A stretch of 64,000 nucleotides of DNA from Arthrobacter sp. zg-Y919. GTDB lineage: Bacteria > Actinomycetota > Actinomycetes > Actinomycetales > Micrococcaceae. Where the stretch lies: the NCBI RefSeq assembly GCF_030142045.1, contig NZ_CP126242.1, positions 2,852,001-2,916,000 on the forward strand. The letters run 5' to 3'. Below are positions 1 to 8,117 of this stretch, one piece after another. Position 1 is the first letter of the stretch. The number at the start of each line of letters is the position of its first letter. Below the pieces are notes generated by a model, which saw nothing but the letters and a program-made list of their open reading frames with translations, did not search any database and was not told the origin of the DNA. Made by a program: the position numbers and the translations under genes.

Positions 1-270
1 CTTCCATAAGCGCTTAGCGACGTCGTCGGGGGCAAGCAAATGCAGGAGCACGGCCTGATGGTCGGATTCCAGAATGCGTGACAACCGAAACCGGTTCCCC
101 TGCTGAGCCCTCAGTTGGGAAGACAGTGGGGCCACAATGCGGCGGATTATTTCATCACCTGCTTCCTTACGCTCCGGCTCTATGGTCAGGATGGACCACA
201 GGGTGGTTGTGCTGGCGTGCTGCTGCACCGGACGGGTAGCTGCTTCTCGATGAACAATGTTCGATTGCAT
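1..270 (-). CDS. Partial CDS, unrecognised protein (N-terminal 90 residues)
   Basis: An open frame runs leftwards from an ATG at 270 and leaves the window without a stop, so only the first 90 residues are visible. They are hydrophilic, with a central run of charged residues and no signal peptide or membrane segment. The segment around residues 62-80 (LSRILESDHQAVLLHLL) faintly recalls lantibiotic-dehydratase or thiopeptide-type biosynthesis proteins, but I would not assign a family from it. Codon use is less GC-biased than in the genes to the right. The ribosome binding site is weak. Confidence 0.55.
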   Translation of the reverse strand, partial: MQSNIVHREAATRPVQQHASTTTLWSILTIEPERKEAGDEIIRRIVAPLSSQLRAQQGNRFRLSRILESDHQAVLLHLLAPDDVAKRLWK

Positions 271-616
271 TAGGCCGCTCTTTTCATCCCCAAAAATGAT
301 TTTTTCTTGGCGTCGCTAGGTGTGTTCCCAACACTGTGTTCCCAACACTGTAAATGTCCATACGGGCTCTCAGAAATTGCCAATTTGTGTCAGAGACTCT
401 TTTCCTGCGCAGGCGGAGCGACTATGGGTTTTGCGAACCAGCGACGCACAGTACCAGACCTTTCTGTTACCAAGGCCTAGGCGTTCGTGACCGAAGCGGC
501 TTGAAGCCGCTGCTGTTCCAGGGGGAATTCCTGTGCAGCAGGGGCGGTTTCCTCCCATAGGGACAGACGCGGGACACCGCGGCCGGCCCAGCTGAACACT
601 ATCGAAGGAATATGCA
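271..616. other. Gene-free stretch left of the F420-type reductase
   Basis: This 346-bp stretch separates the partial leftward gene from the rightward reductase and must hold both promoters. It starts AT-rich (271-370) and becomes GC-rich. It contains a perfect tandem 14-mer (323-350) and a small GCGGCTTGAAGCCGC hairpin near 500. Short frames through it lack ribosome binding sites and protein-like composition, so I see no gene here. Confidence 0.6.
323..350. repeat. Perfect tandem 14-bp repeat
   Basis: TGTTCCCAACACTG occurs twice back to back. The position, 53 bp in front of the ATG of the partial leftward gene, would suit a regulator with tandem half-sites. A chance tandem duplication is equally compatible with the sequence. 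Confidence 0.7.
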
Positions 617-1339
617 ATGCCAACATTGGGAATTATCGGCAGCGGGAACATCGGATCGGCCGTCGCGCGGCTCGCGGTTGCCGCGGGCATGAACGTCGTT
701 ATCGCCAACTCGCGGGGACCTGAAACACTCTCGGACCTGGTCGCCGAGCTCGGGCCGCTGGCCCAGGCCGGGACGGTGGAAGACGCCGCGAAACTCGGCG
801 ACGCCGTCGTGCTTTCCATTCCGCTGAACGCGGTTTCCGCTCTTCCGGACGGACTTCTGGCCGGCAAAATCGTCCTGGACACCAGCAATTACTACCCGTC
901 CCGGGACGGGCGCATCGCCGCACTCGATGACAGCACCGTGACCACCAGTGAACTGGTGCAGAGTTGGCTTCCCGGAGCGCAGTACGTCAAGGCGTTCAAT
1001 AACATCCTGGCGCACCACATTCCGCTTCTCGCCCGCCCCAGCGGTGCCGCGGACCGCTCCGCGCTGCCCATCGCCGCCGACGACGAGTCGGCCAAGGCTG
1101 AGGCGGCGGCACTCCTCGACGGGCTGGGCTACGACGCCGTCGACGCCGGCGCCGTCGCCGTCGCCGAGAGCTGGACGTTTGAGCCGGACTCCGTGGGCTA
1201 CACCCGTCTGTACCTCGCGGACGAGAGCACACCCGATGACCAGCTGATGAGCTCGGTTCCCGGCACAACGCCTAAGGCGAAGGTCGAGTCCGCCCTGGCC
1301 TCGGCCACCCGCGTGAACGTGGCGGAACGGCTCTTCTAA
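617..1339 (+). CDS. NADPH-dependent F420 reductase family oxidoreductase
   Basis: This 240-residue Rossmann protein belongs to the family of F420H2:NADP oxidoreductases (Fno/NPDG), which move hydride between NADPH and a deazaflavin or related acceptor in the cytoplasm. The dinucleotide loop GSGNIGSA is at residues 8-15 and NSRGP at 31-35 is placed to contact the NADP 2'-phosphate. The C-terminal half is shorter than in archaeal Fno and ends in a helical cap, as in many actinobacterial homologues whose true substrate is unknown. AAGGAA lies 6 bp before the ATG. The gene faces the RibD-type reductase convergently across a long inverted repeat. Confidence 0.85.
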   Translation: MPTLGIIGSGNIGSAVARLAVAAGMNVVIANSRGPETLSDLVAELGPLAQAGTVEDAAKLGDAVVLSIPLNAVSALPDGLLAGKIVLDTSNYYPSRDGRIAALDDSTVTTSELVQSWLPGAQYVKAFNNILAHHIPLLARPSGAADRSALPIAADDESAKAEAAALLDGLGYDAVDAGAVAVAESWTFEPDSVGYTRLYLADESTPDDQLMSSVPGTTPKAKVESALASATRVNVAERLF

Positions 1340-1348
1340 TCCTTCGCC

Positions 1349-1408
1349 ATCGAGTCTGCACAATTTACCGATTTCGGGCTGATAAACGGTAAATCGTGCA
1401 GACTCGAT
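1349..1408. terminator. Long imperfect inverted repeat between convergent genes
   Basis: Arms 1349-1370 and 1387-1408 are 22 bp each, start ATCGAGTCTGCA, match at 21 of 22 positions and enclose a 16-nt loop. It lies between the ends of a rightward and a leftward gene, so a bidirectional terminator is the simplest reading, although neither side carries a T-tract. The length and near-perfection also suit a dispersed intergenic repeat. Confidence 0.6.
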
Positions 1409-1442
1409 CCGGGGGCGGGCCGCGTATCCAGGAAGCCCAGCC

Positions 1443-2000
1443 TCACTTCACGGCGTAGGTCACCCGGACTCCCCCGTTGTCGAGGCGTTGTTCCCGCAGG
1501 AGGCGAAGTTTCAGCGACAGTCCGTCGGGCAGCGCCCGCGTGCCGCCGCCGGCAATTACCGGGCAGATCACCAGTGACACGACGTCGACCAGCCCCATCC
1601 GCATAGCGCTCTTGGCCAGCTCCGGACCCCCGATCATGACGTTTCCCGCAGCTTTGGCCCGTTCCACGGCTTCCGGGGTCAGGGCGGGTTCCAGGGTCGT
1701 CCGCCCGGTGAACACCTCCGGGAGCGTGGAGGAAAACACCACCTTAGGCACCGCCGTCCAGGCCGCCGCAAACCGGTTCGCCCCCGGCGGTCCCACGGCC
1801 AGGGCTGGATCGGTTTCCCACACGGCCATGGTTTCGTACATACCCCGCCCGTAGAGCACGGCGGCCGCGTCCTCCAGGTCCTCTGAATGTGAGGCAAGAA
1901 AATCCTCGGTCGGCTCCAACCAGGCGAAGTTGCCGTCAGCGTCGGCGCTGTAGCCGTCCAGTGAGCAGTTCATGGAGTAGGTAAGCAATCCCATCCGCAC
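1443..2000 (-). CDS. Dihydrofolate reductase family protein (RibD C-terminal domain)
   Basis: About 185 residues form a single RibD_C/DHFR-like fold: a beta strand ending in YSMNCSLDGY near the N terminus, AVLYGRGMYETM, and a GGPELAKSAM nucleotide-binding segment near residue 125. Members reduce pteridine- or pyrimidine-like substrates with NADPH, but most small actinobacterial ones are uncharacterised. I chose the GTG at 2000 because GGAGGG sits 6 bp upstream; the ATG at 1994 is 12 bp from it. The open frame continues upstream but that part is antisense-like composition over the membrane gene. It may be the last gene of the ABC transporter run to its right. Confidence 0.8.
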   Translation of the reverse strand: MRMGLLTYSMNCSLDGYSADADGNFAWLEPTEDFLASHSEDLEDAAAVLYGRGMYETMAVWETDPALAVGPPGANRFAAAWTAVPKVVFSSTLPEVFTGRTTLEPALTPEAVERAKAAGNVMIGGPELAKSAMRMGLVDVVSLVICPVIAGGGTRALPDGLSLKLRLLREQRLDNGGVRVTYAVK

Positions 2001-2062
2001 ACTCAACCCTCCGGACTTCACCCAGCACAAGGGTGCTGGCACGCGTCGCCGAGCCGTCGACC

Positions 2063-3613
2063 CTACTTCGGACGGGAGTACATCACCAGCAGAACGCAGA
2101 CCACAGAAAAGCCCGCCTGCGCCAGCAGCAGAACCGCCGGTACGTATCCGAGAAACAGGCCCAGCAGCAACGGCACCGCTGCCAGCAGGATGGTGTCCAG
2201 CCCCTGCGCCAGCGATCCGGTCTGGGCCGTGGGCACCGGACCGAAGACGGTCTCTACAGGCGGTGCGCTCCAGTCGGGCAGCGGCCGATAGGCGCCCCGA
2301 ACCGCCGCCGCACCAAACCCCACCCCGGCGAGCGCGCCAAGCCCGATCAGCTCCGGGGTGCCTGCACCCAGCAGCACCAGGGCGGCGCAGAACACCGCGG
2401 ACCAGAGTGCCAGGGCGGCGGCCGGCAGGGCCGTCCGGCTCAGCCGGACCAGTGCCGGGGACAGCGGCAGCAAGGCGTCCAGCCCCGGCGTGATCGCGGT
2501 CTGACGGGCGAGCGTTCCCAAAGCCGGAACCGCCGCGAAGATGCTGAGCAGGATGATGCCCAGCTGCAGCAGCGCCGGCTGCTGCCCGGCGGACAGCAGA
2601 ACCGTGGCACACAGCAGCAGCACCAGCACCGGCCTCCCCCAGATCCCCGGGGTGCGCAGGAACGCGGTGGTATCCGCCCTCAGCAGCGCGCCGAACGGAG
2701 TGCGGGCGCCCCTGGCGTACCAGCGCCGGGCGTGGGAGGTCTTCCCGCGGCGCGGAGTGCCGGCGAACGCCCGGCCCAGCTCATTGGTGTCCATTAAGTA
2801 CAGTGCGGCACCGGCATGGCCCGACACTCCACCGCCGCGGATCAGTTCCCGGCCCGGGACTGCGCCCATCCGCGCAAACACCACGAGCCAGAGCCCGACG
2901 GCGGCGGCCAGCGCCACGGGGCCGGGCCAGAGTTCCCCGGCGGCGGCCAGCCGGGGGAGGAGACTCAGCAGGGCCAGCAGCACCAATCCGCCGGCAACAC
3001 CCAACGCTTCGTCCGGAAAGCCGTTTCCCGCCGACTGCCGCAGGGCGGCCATGAGCAGTGCGCAGACCGCGGCCAGCCCGAAGACGACGGCACCGGCGAG
3101 CTGGCCCTCAAACGTTGCCTGCAGGTCGGTGATGAATCCGACCGGGAGGTACAGGACCGCACCCGCTGCCCAGACGAGGCCCACCCGGCGGAGCAGCCCT
3201 CCGGCCAGGAACTGGCGCCGGTCCACAGGCAGGCTCAGCCACCAGTACCCCTCGGCCGAGGACACGGCCACCGGCCCGAGCTTCCGGGCCCCAGCCATCA
3301 CCGAGGCCAAAGCGGCGAAGAGCAGAACGGTCACCGCCACGCCGTCGGGCAGGGCGGTCAAGTCCGCGGTGATAACGGTGCGGCGGCCCCCGGTTCCGGA
3401 CCCCAGAGCCCTCGCCACCTCATTCCGCATTGCCAGCACCAATCCTCCGGCCAGGGCTCCGATGGTTCCGACTCCCAGCACAGTGGCATAGGCATCCAGC
3501 AGCACATCCCGGACCCGGACACTGCCGCGGCGGTGTTCCCGCGAGACTGCATGGGTGTAGCGGGCCGGGTTGAATTCCGTGGGCAGCGGGTCGGCTGCTT
3601 CGGTACGGGGCAC
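2063..3613 (-). CDS. Multi-pass membrane protein, probable ABC exporter permease (DUF6297-like)
   Basis: This 516-residue protein is dominated by roughly twelve hydrophobic segments separated by short basic loops, with a 40-residue hydrophilic N terminus. It starts at a GTG 3 bp after the stop of the ATP-binding protein, so the two are translated together and very likely form one transporter. The pairing and topology match actinobacterial DUF6297-type permeases; the substrate cannot be read from the sequence. The N- and C-terminal halves look similar in hydrophobic pattern, which suggests an internal duplication or a fused permease pair. Confidence 0.75.
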   Translation of the reverse strand: MPRTEAADPLPTEFNPARYTHAVSREHRRGSVRVRDVLLDAYATVLGVGTIGALAGGLVLAMRNEVARALGSGTGGRRTVITADLTALPDGVAVTVLLFAALASVMAGARKLGPVAVSSAEGYWWLSLPVDRRQFLAGGLLRRVGLVWAAGAVLYLPVGFITDLQATFEGQLAGAVVFGLAAVCALLMAALRQSAGNGFPDEALGVAGGLVLLALLSLLPRLAAAGELWPGPVALAAAVGLWLVVFARMGAVPGRELIRGGGVSGHAGAALYLMDTNELGRAFAGTPRRGKTSHARRWYARGARTPFGALLRADTTAFLRTPGIWGRPVLVLLLCATVLLSAGQQPALLQLGIILLSIFAAVPALGTLARQTAITPGLDALLPLSPALVRLSRTALPAAALALWSAVFCAALVLLGAGTPELIGLGALAGVGFGAAAVRGAYRPLPDWSAPPVETVFGPVPTAQTGSLAQGLDTILLAAVPLLLGLFLGYVPAVLLLAQAGFSVVCVLLVMYSRPK

Positions 3614-3616
3614 GGG

Positions 3617-4303
3617 TTACCGGCCCGCGATCTCGGCGGCGGCCCGGGCTGGTTCGATCTCCCGCACTTGGTCATCGATCAGCAGGCAGCGTCCGGCCGT
3701 CGCGAGGAGCAGCGCGGGATCGTGGGTCACGAGCAGCACCGTGCCGCCGTCGTCGGCGTATTGGCGGATCCGCTCCCCCACCCGTTCGCGCATCACCGGG
3801 TCCAGCCGCTGCTCGGGTTCGTCGAGGATGAGCAGCGAGGACGGCCGGATCAGGGCCGAGGCGAGCAGCAGCCGCCGGCGCTGGCCGGAGGAAACGGACT
3901 CTGGGACGGCGTCGGCGCGGTCCTGCAGACCAAAGAAATCCAGTTCCGCGTCGACGGCTGAGTCCGGGTCGGCGACACCGTGGCCGCGGGCGACGAGCTG
4001 CAGATGTTCCCGCAGCGACAGGGAAGGGAAGAACGCGTCCTCGTCGAAGAGTGCGGCCACCTGCCGGCGGAACGGGATCGCATCCTCGTTGGCAGGCAGT
4101 CCGTGGACCCGCACCTCGCCGTCAAGCATCAGCTGCTTACCGGCGATGGTGCGGGCGGCGGTGGATTTGCCCGCGCCGTTGAAACCCACGACGCCGAGAA
4201 TCTCCCCTCGGTTTGCACGGGCAGTGATGGCGCCGCAGACCGGCGCACCGGCGTAGCCCACCAGTAGGTTGGAAATCTCGAGCACGGCCCCCGCAGCAGT
4301 CAT
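3617..4303 (-). CDS. ABC transporter ATP-binding protein
   Basis: The 228-residue nucleotide-binding subunit has Walker A GFNGAGKST at residues 40-48, a signature variant VSSGQRRRLL, Walker B LLILDEPEQRLDP and a switch histidine in LVTHDPALL. The signature has SSGQ rather than LSGGQ, a common variant in exporter NBDs. It energises the membrane protein encoded immediately downstream (3-bp gap). I prefer the ATG at 4303 to an in-frame TTG at 4312; neither has a strong ribosome binding site, so the transcript may be nearly leaderless. Confidence 0.88.
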   Translation of the reverse strand: MTAAGAVLEISNLLVGYAGAPVCGAITARANRGEILGVVGFNGAGKSTAARTIAGKQLMLDGEVRVHGLPANEDAIPFRRQVAALFDEDAFFPSLSLREHLQLVARGHGVADPDSAVDAELDFFGLQDRADAVPESVSSGQRRRLLLASALIRPSSLLILDEPEQRLDPVMRERVGERIRQYADDGGTVLLVTHDPALLLATAGRCLLIDDQVREIEPARAAAEIAGR

Positions 4304-4352
4304 GCCGTCCAATCTAGCGGGTGGGACCCTGCGGCGGCGGCCAGGAACATGC

Positions 4353-4667
4353 CTAGTGCAGCGTCTTTAGCCCGATCACGCCGCCAACGATCATGGCCAG
4401 GAACAGGATCTTCAGCAGGGACACCGATTCGGCACCGGTGGCCATGGCGTAGATGACGGTCAGGGTGGCGCCGATCCCCACCCAGACGGCATACGACGTG
4501 CCCAGCGGCAACTCCCGCATCGCATACGCAAGCCCGGCCATGCTGGCCAGCAGTGCGGTAACGAAGATGGCCGACGGCCAGAACCGGCTGAATCCCTGCG
4601 ACTTATCCAGGGCGGTGGCCCACACCGCTTCCAGGACGCCGGACAGCACCAAAACAATCCATGACAT
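4353..4667 (-). CDS. sugE: SMR family guanidinium/H+ antiporter Gdx (SugE type)
   Basis: This 104-residue, four-helix small multidrug resistance protein matches the SugE/Gdx branch closely: MSWIVLVLSGVLE with the coupling glutamate Glu13, then WATALDKSQGFSR, and a last helix ending GVIGLK. Gdx dimers in dual topology exchange cytoplasmic guanidinium for protons. The preceding guanidine-III riboswitch independently supports guanidinium rather than quaternary ammonium as the ligand. GAGGGAG lies 6 bp before the ATG, directly next to the riboswitch. The gene is monocistronic. Confidence 0.93.
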   Translation of the reverse strand: MSWIVLVLSGVLEAVWATALDKSQGFSRFWPSAIFVTALLASMAGLAYAMRELPLGTSYAVWVGIGATLTVIYAMATGAESVSLLKILFLAMIVGGVIGLKTLH

Positions 4668-4680
4668 TTGAGTCTCCCTC

Positions 4681-4722
4681 GGGCCGTCTTGTCGCACACC
4701 GGGTACGGCACCCCTCGTCCGG
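4681..4722 (-). promoter_or_regulatory. Guanidine-III (ykkC-III) riboswitch
   Basis: Read on the minus strand, the 42 nt begin CCGGACGAGG, continue with GCCGTACCCGGT, and end with ACAAGACGGCCC. These are the conserved blocks of the compact guanidine-III pseudoknot as I recall it from the characterised Thermobifida fusca aptamer, in the same order and spacing. The aptamer ends exactly where the Shine-Dalgarno GAGGGAG (4674-4680) of the Gdx gene starts. This suits translational control in which ligand binding to the pseudoknot frees the ribosome site. Confidence 0.9.
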
Positions 4723-4881
4723 GAGACCGTGTCGCGGCCTCCCGTCCACGGTCGCACGTCCGGTTATCCGGGGCAACTCCGCTTCGCGGCGGGTGAACTC
4801 GGCGGGTGAACCGGCGGGGAAGCCAGTGCCAAGTCTGCGCAGACCGTCGACCGGCGCGCACGAAAGTGCCAGAGTTTAGCC

Positions 4882-5127
4882 ATGACCGATGAACAGTTTG
4901 AACGCGATGACCTGGGCATCGCCGGGTGGTGGCCGAAGCTCACGTCCGAGTCCCGCTAGTGGCTGACCGCCAACAACGGCGACGCGGTGGAGCCGTGGGT
5001 CGTGGAGGACATCTCCCGCACCCGCGACATGGCTTCCGACGGCAGCGGCTCCTATTTCCTGCCGGACGCCGCCGTGGACTGGATTGAGGAAGCAGCCAAC
5101 GGGGAGCAGCCGGGGCCGTTCGCCTGA
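4882..5127 (+). pseudogene. Small unrecognised gene interrupted by an in-frame TAG
   Basis: From the ATG at 4882 an acidic reading frame runs to TGA at 5125-5127 (82 codons) but is broken by TAG at 4957-4959, codon 26. Both sides of the amber codon look coding: GC-rich third positions and soluble-protein composition (for example GIAGWWPKLTSESR before and WVVEDISRTRDMA after). One base change from CAG, TGG, GAG or AAG would explain the stop. The other readings are a 25-residue peptide, recoding, or a sequencing error. I do not recognise the family. Confidence 0.55.
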
Positions 5128-5211
5128 AATCCGGAGACACATCCCTGCCCGCCATGATTCGCTAGGGCTGCGGATCGATCCAGCTGACGGGCTGCTTACA
5201 TAACAAACCGG

Positions 5212-5745
5212 TCAGGCAGCGGCCCTAACGGCCCGGCGAAGGGAAGGCAGGAGCAGCGCTGCCCGGAAAAGGCCGTATCCAAGCGGAGCTCCGGCGGTGT
5301 TGGCGAGTAGGTCGTTGATGTCCGCGATATGCCCGCCGTTGGCCAGGACGGCGTTGACGAGCTGAAGCACCTCCATCGCAAGGCTGACGAGTAACCCCAC
5401 GAGGAGGACCCGCCCCACCGAACGGATGCGGGAGATGAGCGGCAGCAGGATGCCCAGAGGAATAAAGACCAGCACATTCATCAACAGGTCCCCCGGTTCC
5501 GCGTGCACCAGGGGTACCAGGTTGAGGCGGATCCACCATGGCTCGTTGTAACGGGGCCCGCCGATATGGATCGGCAGGACGGTGTTCCCAACAACGCCGG
5601 CGCCGTACACGCACATCACCGCACTGACGACGACCCGCGGGAGGGTCTGCTCCCCTCGGCGGTGCAGCCGCCACAGCAGAATTGCGAAGACCACCACCGC
5701 CAGCGGCACGACGACGGGCAGCGCGGTGATCTCGTAGCGTGGCAC
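5212..5745 (-). CDS. VanZ family membrane protein
   Basis: The 177-residue protein has five hydrophobic segments and the VanZ-like core: RLNLVPLV, then NVLVFIPLGILLPL, then a helix containing SLAMEVLQL, then the DINDLLANTAGAPLGY motif. VanZ-like proteins are small integral membrane proteins; the enterococcal founder gives low-level teicoplanin resistance, but the role of the many actinobacterial members is unknown. I chose the GTG at 5745 because AGGAG lies 5 bp upstream; the frame extends further up but that segment is low-quality and lacks a ribosome site. Confidence 0.82.
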   Translation of the reverse strand: MPRYEITALPVVVPLAVVVFAILLWRLHRRGEQTLPRVVVSAVMCVYGAGVVGNTVLPIHIGGPRYNEPWWIRLNLVPLVHAEPGDLLMNVLVFIPLGILLPLISRIRSVGRVLLVGLLVSLAMEVLQLVNAVLANGGHIADINDLLANTAGAPLGYGLFRAALLLPSLRRAVRAAA

Positions 5746-5842
5746 TGGGGCTCCTGCCAGACGGGGGATGTGGTTTGACCTTACTGTCCTGCGGGCCAAA
5801 CCACCTCGAAGCGGGCTCTGCCCGCCCCCGCCGTTAAAGCGG

Positions 5843-5874
5843 GACGACGGCGGCACCCGGGTGCCGCCGTCGTC
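5843..5874. terminator. Perfect 16-bp palindromic hairpin
   Basis: GACGACGGCGGCACCC is followed immediately by its exact reverse complement. It lies 16 bp beyond the stop of the flavin monooxygenase gene and before the VanZ gene, both leftward. No T-tract follows, as is usual for GC-rich actinobacterial terminators. Confidence 0.75.
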
Positions 5875-5890
5875 GTACGTTGAGAACCCG

Positions 5891-7789
5891 TTAGACCTGC
5901 GGCAGACGGGCCGGCAGCAGCGGTGCGAAGAACGCCGCGAGGTCCGCGGTGGCCGTCAGCGGGAGCACATTGGCCACGTACTGGTCCGGGCGGACCACCA
6001 CCACGGCGCCGTTCCGTGAAATCCCGCGCTGCTCGAAGATGTCCGCGGACGGGTCCGCGCCGTAAACCTTGGCCAGGTCGTTGAGCTGGAACGGGCCGAT
6101 CTGCGGCTTGAACACCGGCGGGACGGCGATGAGGTCAATGCCGGTGTGGTCCTGCTGGTAAATGACTTTCACGTCGAACCAGGCGTCGCGGTCGGCGCCC
6201 TCCGGCGTGGCCGCCAGCGGAGAATCCGGCGCGGTGTCCAGCCATTCGGCCAGGTCGGCCACCCGTGAAGGGGTGCCGGCCGCCGCGGCGTCGGCGAAGA
6301 CGTAGATCCGCCATTTGCCGTCCGCCCGCGCCTGGTGGCCGAGGTGCACCGGGTTGGTGTCGCAGACGCGCTGCACGGGCGCCGACTTGAAGCGCTTACC
6401 GAGGGGGAACCCGGCGGCCAGGTCCTGGTGCTTGGGCTCGGCAATGAGCATAGAGGGGGTGTACTCGGTCATAAACCCGGCCGGGAATTCGGCGGTCCGG
6501 ACGTAGAAGTCCTCCAGGTCCGAGGGGTTCTCGAACTCCTCCGGCCGCTTCGCCATGAGCGATGACCACTCCTTGTCGAAGTCAATGAGGTTCTTCGCCA
6601 CCACCTGGCGTTCGGCCGAATACGTGGAGAGCAGGCTTTCCGGGCTGCGGCCGTCCAGCACGTGGCCGAGCTTCCAGCCCAGGTTGAAGCCGTCCTGCAT
6701 GGAGACGTTCATCCCCTGGCCGGCCTTGGCGCTGTGCGTGTGGCAGGCATCGCCGGTGATGAAGACGCGCGGGGTGCGGGCGCCGAGGTCCTCGGGCACG
6801 ACGTCGTCGAACCGGTCGGTGAGCCGGTGGCCCACCTCGTAGACGCTGTGCCAGGCGACGTTGCGGACATCCAGGGTGTAGGGGCTCAGGATGGCGTTGG
6901 CCTTGCCGATGATTTCCTCGATGGTGGTCCTGCGGACGGCACCGTTGTCGTCGTCGGGCACGACGCCGAGGTCCACGTACATACGGAACAGGTGCCCGCC
7001 CTCGCGCGGGATAAGCAGGATGCTGCCGCCGTTGGAGGACTGGATGGCGCATTTGGTGCGGATGTCGGGGAAGTCGGTGTTGGCGAGGACGTCCATCACG
7101 CCCCAGGCGTGGTTGGCCTTGTCGCCGGCCATGGTGCAGCCGATGGCGTCGCGGACCTTGCTGCGTGCACCGTCGGAGCCCACCACGTACTTGGCTTTTA
7201 CGGTGCGCTCGGTGCCCTCGAGCGGGCCGGCGGTGTGCAGGAGGGTGACGGTGACCGGGTACTCGGCGTCGTCGTCGACCTCAAGGCTGCGGAACTCGAA
7301 CCCGTAGTCGGGGGTCATGCGGGTGGGCGAGTTGGCCATGAACCGGGCGAAGTAATCCAGCACGCGGGCCTGGTTGACGATCAGGTGCGGGAATTCGCTG
7401 ATCCCGGCGGGGTCATCCAGCGCGCGGCCGGAGCGGACAATGTTCTGCGGGTTTTCCGGGTCCGGGCGCCAGAAGCACATTTCCGTGATGCGGTAGGCCT
7501 CGGCGGTGATTTCCTCCGCGAAGCCGAACGCCTGGAAGGCTTCCACGCTGCGGGCCTGGATGCCGTCCGCCTGGCCGATGACCAGACGGCTGTCCCGGCG
7601 CTCCACGATCCGGGTGGTGACACCGGGGAACTGCGACAGCTGCGCGGCGGTGAGCATCCCGGCGGGCCCCGACCCCACGATCAGTACGTCGACTTTGTCG
7701 GGCAGATCGGCGGGACGGTCGACGCCGGTGCCGGCCGCCGGCTGGACGCGGGGGTCGCCGGATACGTAGCCGTGGTGGTGGAACTGCAC
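5891..7789 (-). CDS. FAD-dependent aromatic monooxygenase, 3-hydroxybenzoate 4-monooxygenase (MobA)-like
   Basis: The 632-residue class A flavoprotein hydroxylase starts MQFHHHGYVSGDP, has the FAD motif VGSGPAG at 38-44, the second FAD/NADPH motif with SDGARSKVRDAIG, the ribityl motif GDACHTHSAKAGQGMN, and a C-terminal thioredoxin-like phenol hydroxylase domain ending RPDQYVANVLPL. Length and the unusual N terminus match Comamonas 3-hydroxybenzoate 4-monooxygenase, which converts 3-hydroxybenzoate to protocatechuate with NADPH and O2. Phenol 2-monooxygenases share the fold and remain possible. GAGGA lies 5 bp before the GTG start. No ring-cleavage genes are adjacent, so the pathway context is missing here. 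Confidence 0.83.
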   Translation of the reverse strand: MQFHHHGYVSGDPRVQPAAGTGVDRPADLPDKVDVLIVGSGPAGMLTAAQLSQFPGVTTRIVERRDSRLVIGQADGIQARSVEAFQAFGFAEEITAEAYRITEMCFWRPDPENPQNIVRSGRALDDPAGISEFPHLIVNQARVLDYFARFMANSPTRMTPDYGFEFRSLEVDDDAEYPVTVTLLHTAGPLEGTERTVKAKYVVGSDGARSKVRDAIGCTMAGDKANHAWGVMDVLANTDFPDIRTKCAIQSSNGGSILLIPREGGHLFRMYVDLGVVPDDDNGAVRRTTIEEIIGKANAILSPYTLDVRNVAWHSVYEVGHRLTDRFDDVVPEDLGARTPRVFITGDACHTHSAKAGQGMNVSMQDGFNLGWKLGHVLDGRSPESLLSTYSAERQVVAKNLIDFDKEWSSLMAKRPEEFENPSDLEDFYVRTAEFPAGFMTEYTPSMLIAEPKHQDLAAGFPLGKRFKSAPVQRVCDTNPVHLGHQARADGKWRIYVFADAAAAGTPSRVADLAEWLDTAPDSPLAATPEGADRDAWFDVKVIYQQDHTGIDLIAVPPVFKPQIGPFQLNDLAKVYGADPSADIFEQRGISRNGAVVVVRPDQYVANVLPLTATADLAAFFAPLLPARLPQV

Positions 7790-8117
7790 GGGGGTCCTCA
7801 CTTCGTTGTGCTGTTTATGCCCGCCGCGGTGGCCTGAACACGGGGTCCGGTACTCGAAGCGCAGAGGGTCCAGCCACCGTACCGGAGGTATGACAGGCGT
7901 CACAAGCTGGGCTGTTCCCCGTGGCTATCCCGCAATCCCGGCCCAGCCAACAAATCGCGCGGTTTGCGATTCTGCTGCCGTTTCCGGGTTTTACTGCCGG
8001 TTTAAACCGGCAGCAGCTGGGCAAAGTGGCAGTAGATTCCCAAACGGGCAGCAGATGCTGAGGGCGATGCAGCGGCCAACCTTCAGACTCGGGCAGCGGC
8101 CTCCTATTCTTTGTGCC
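7790..8117. other. Divergent intergenic region between monooxygenase and ltrA
   Basis: The 328 bp hold the start signals of two divergent genes. The first part (7790-7960) shows nothing specific to me beyond GC-rich sequence. The second part contains a full copy of the 85-bp GGCAGCAG palindromic repeat (7971-8055) about 60 bp before the LtrA start. Confidence 0.6.
7971..8055. repeat. GGCAGCAG modular palindromic repeat, copy 1
   Basis: The 85-bp element contains five units resembling AAANNGGCAGYAGA at about 20-bp intervals, the first two inverted relative to the last three. The centre is a perfect 20-bp palindrome at 7994-8013 built on CTGCCGGTTT. The outer ends (7971-7983 and 8042-8055) also pair. 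Copy 2 has the same length and layout. Confidence 0.8.

Noticed and set aside
2001..2612. 5' extension of the RibD-type reductase frame
   Set aside because: The extra 200 codons overlap the membrane gene in another frame and show shadow composition; a GTG with GGAGGG spacing sits at 2000.
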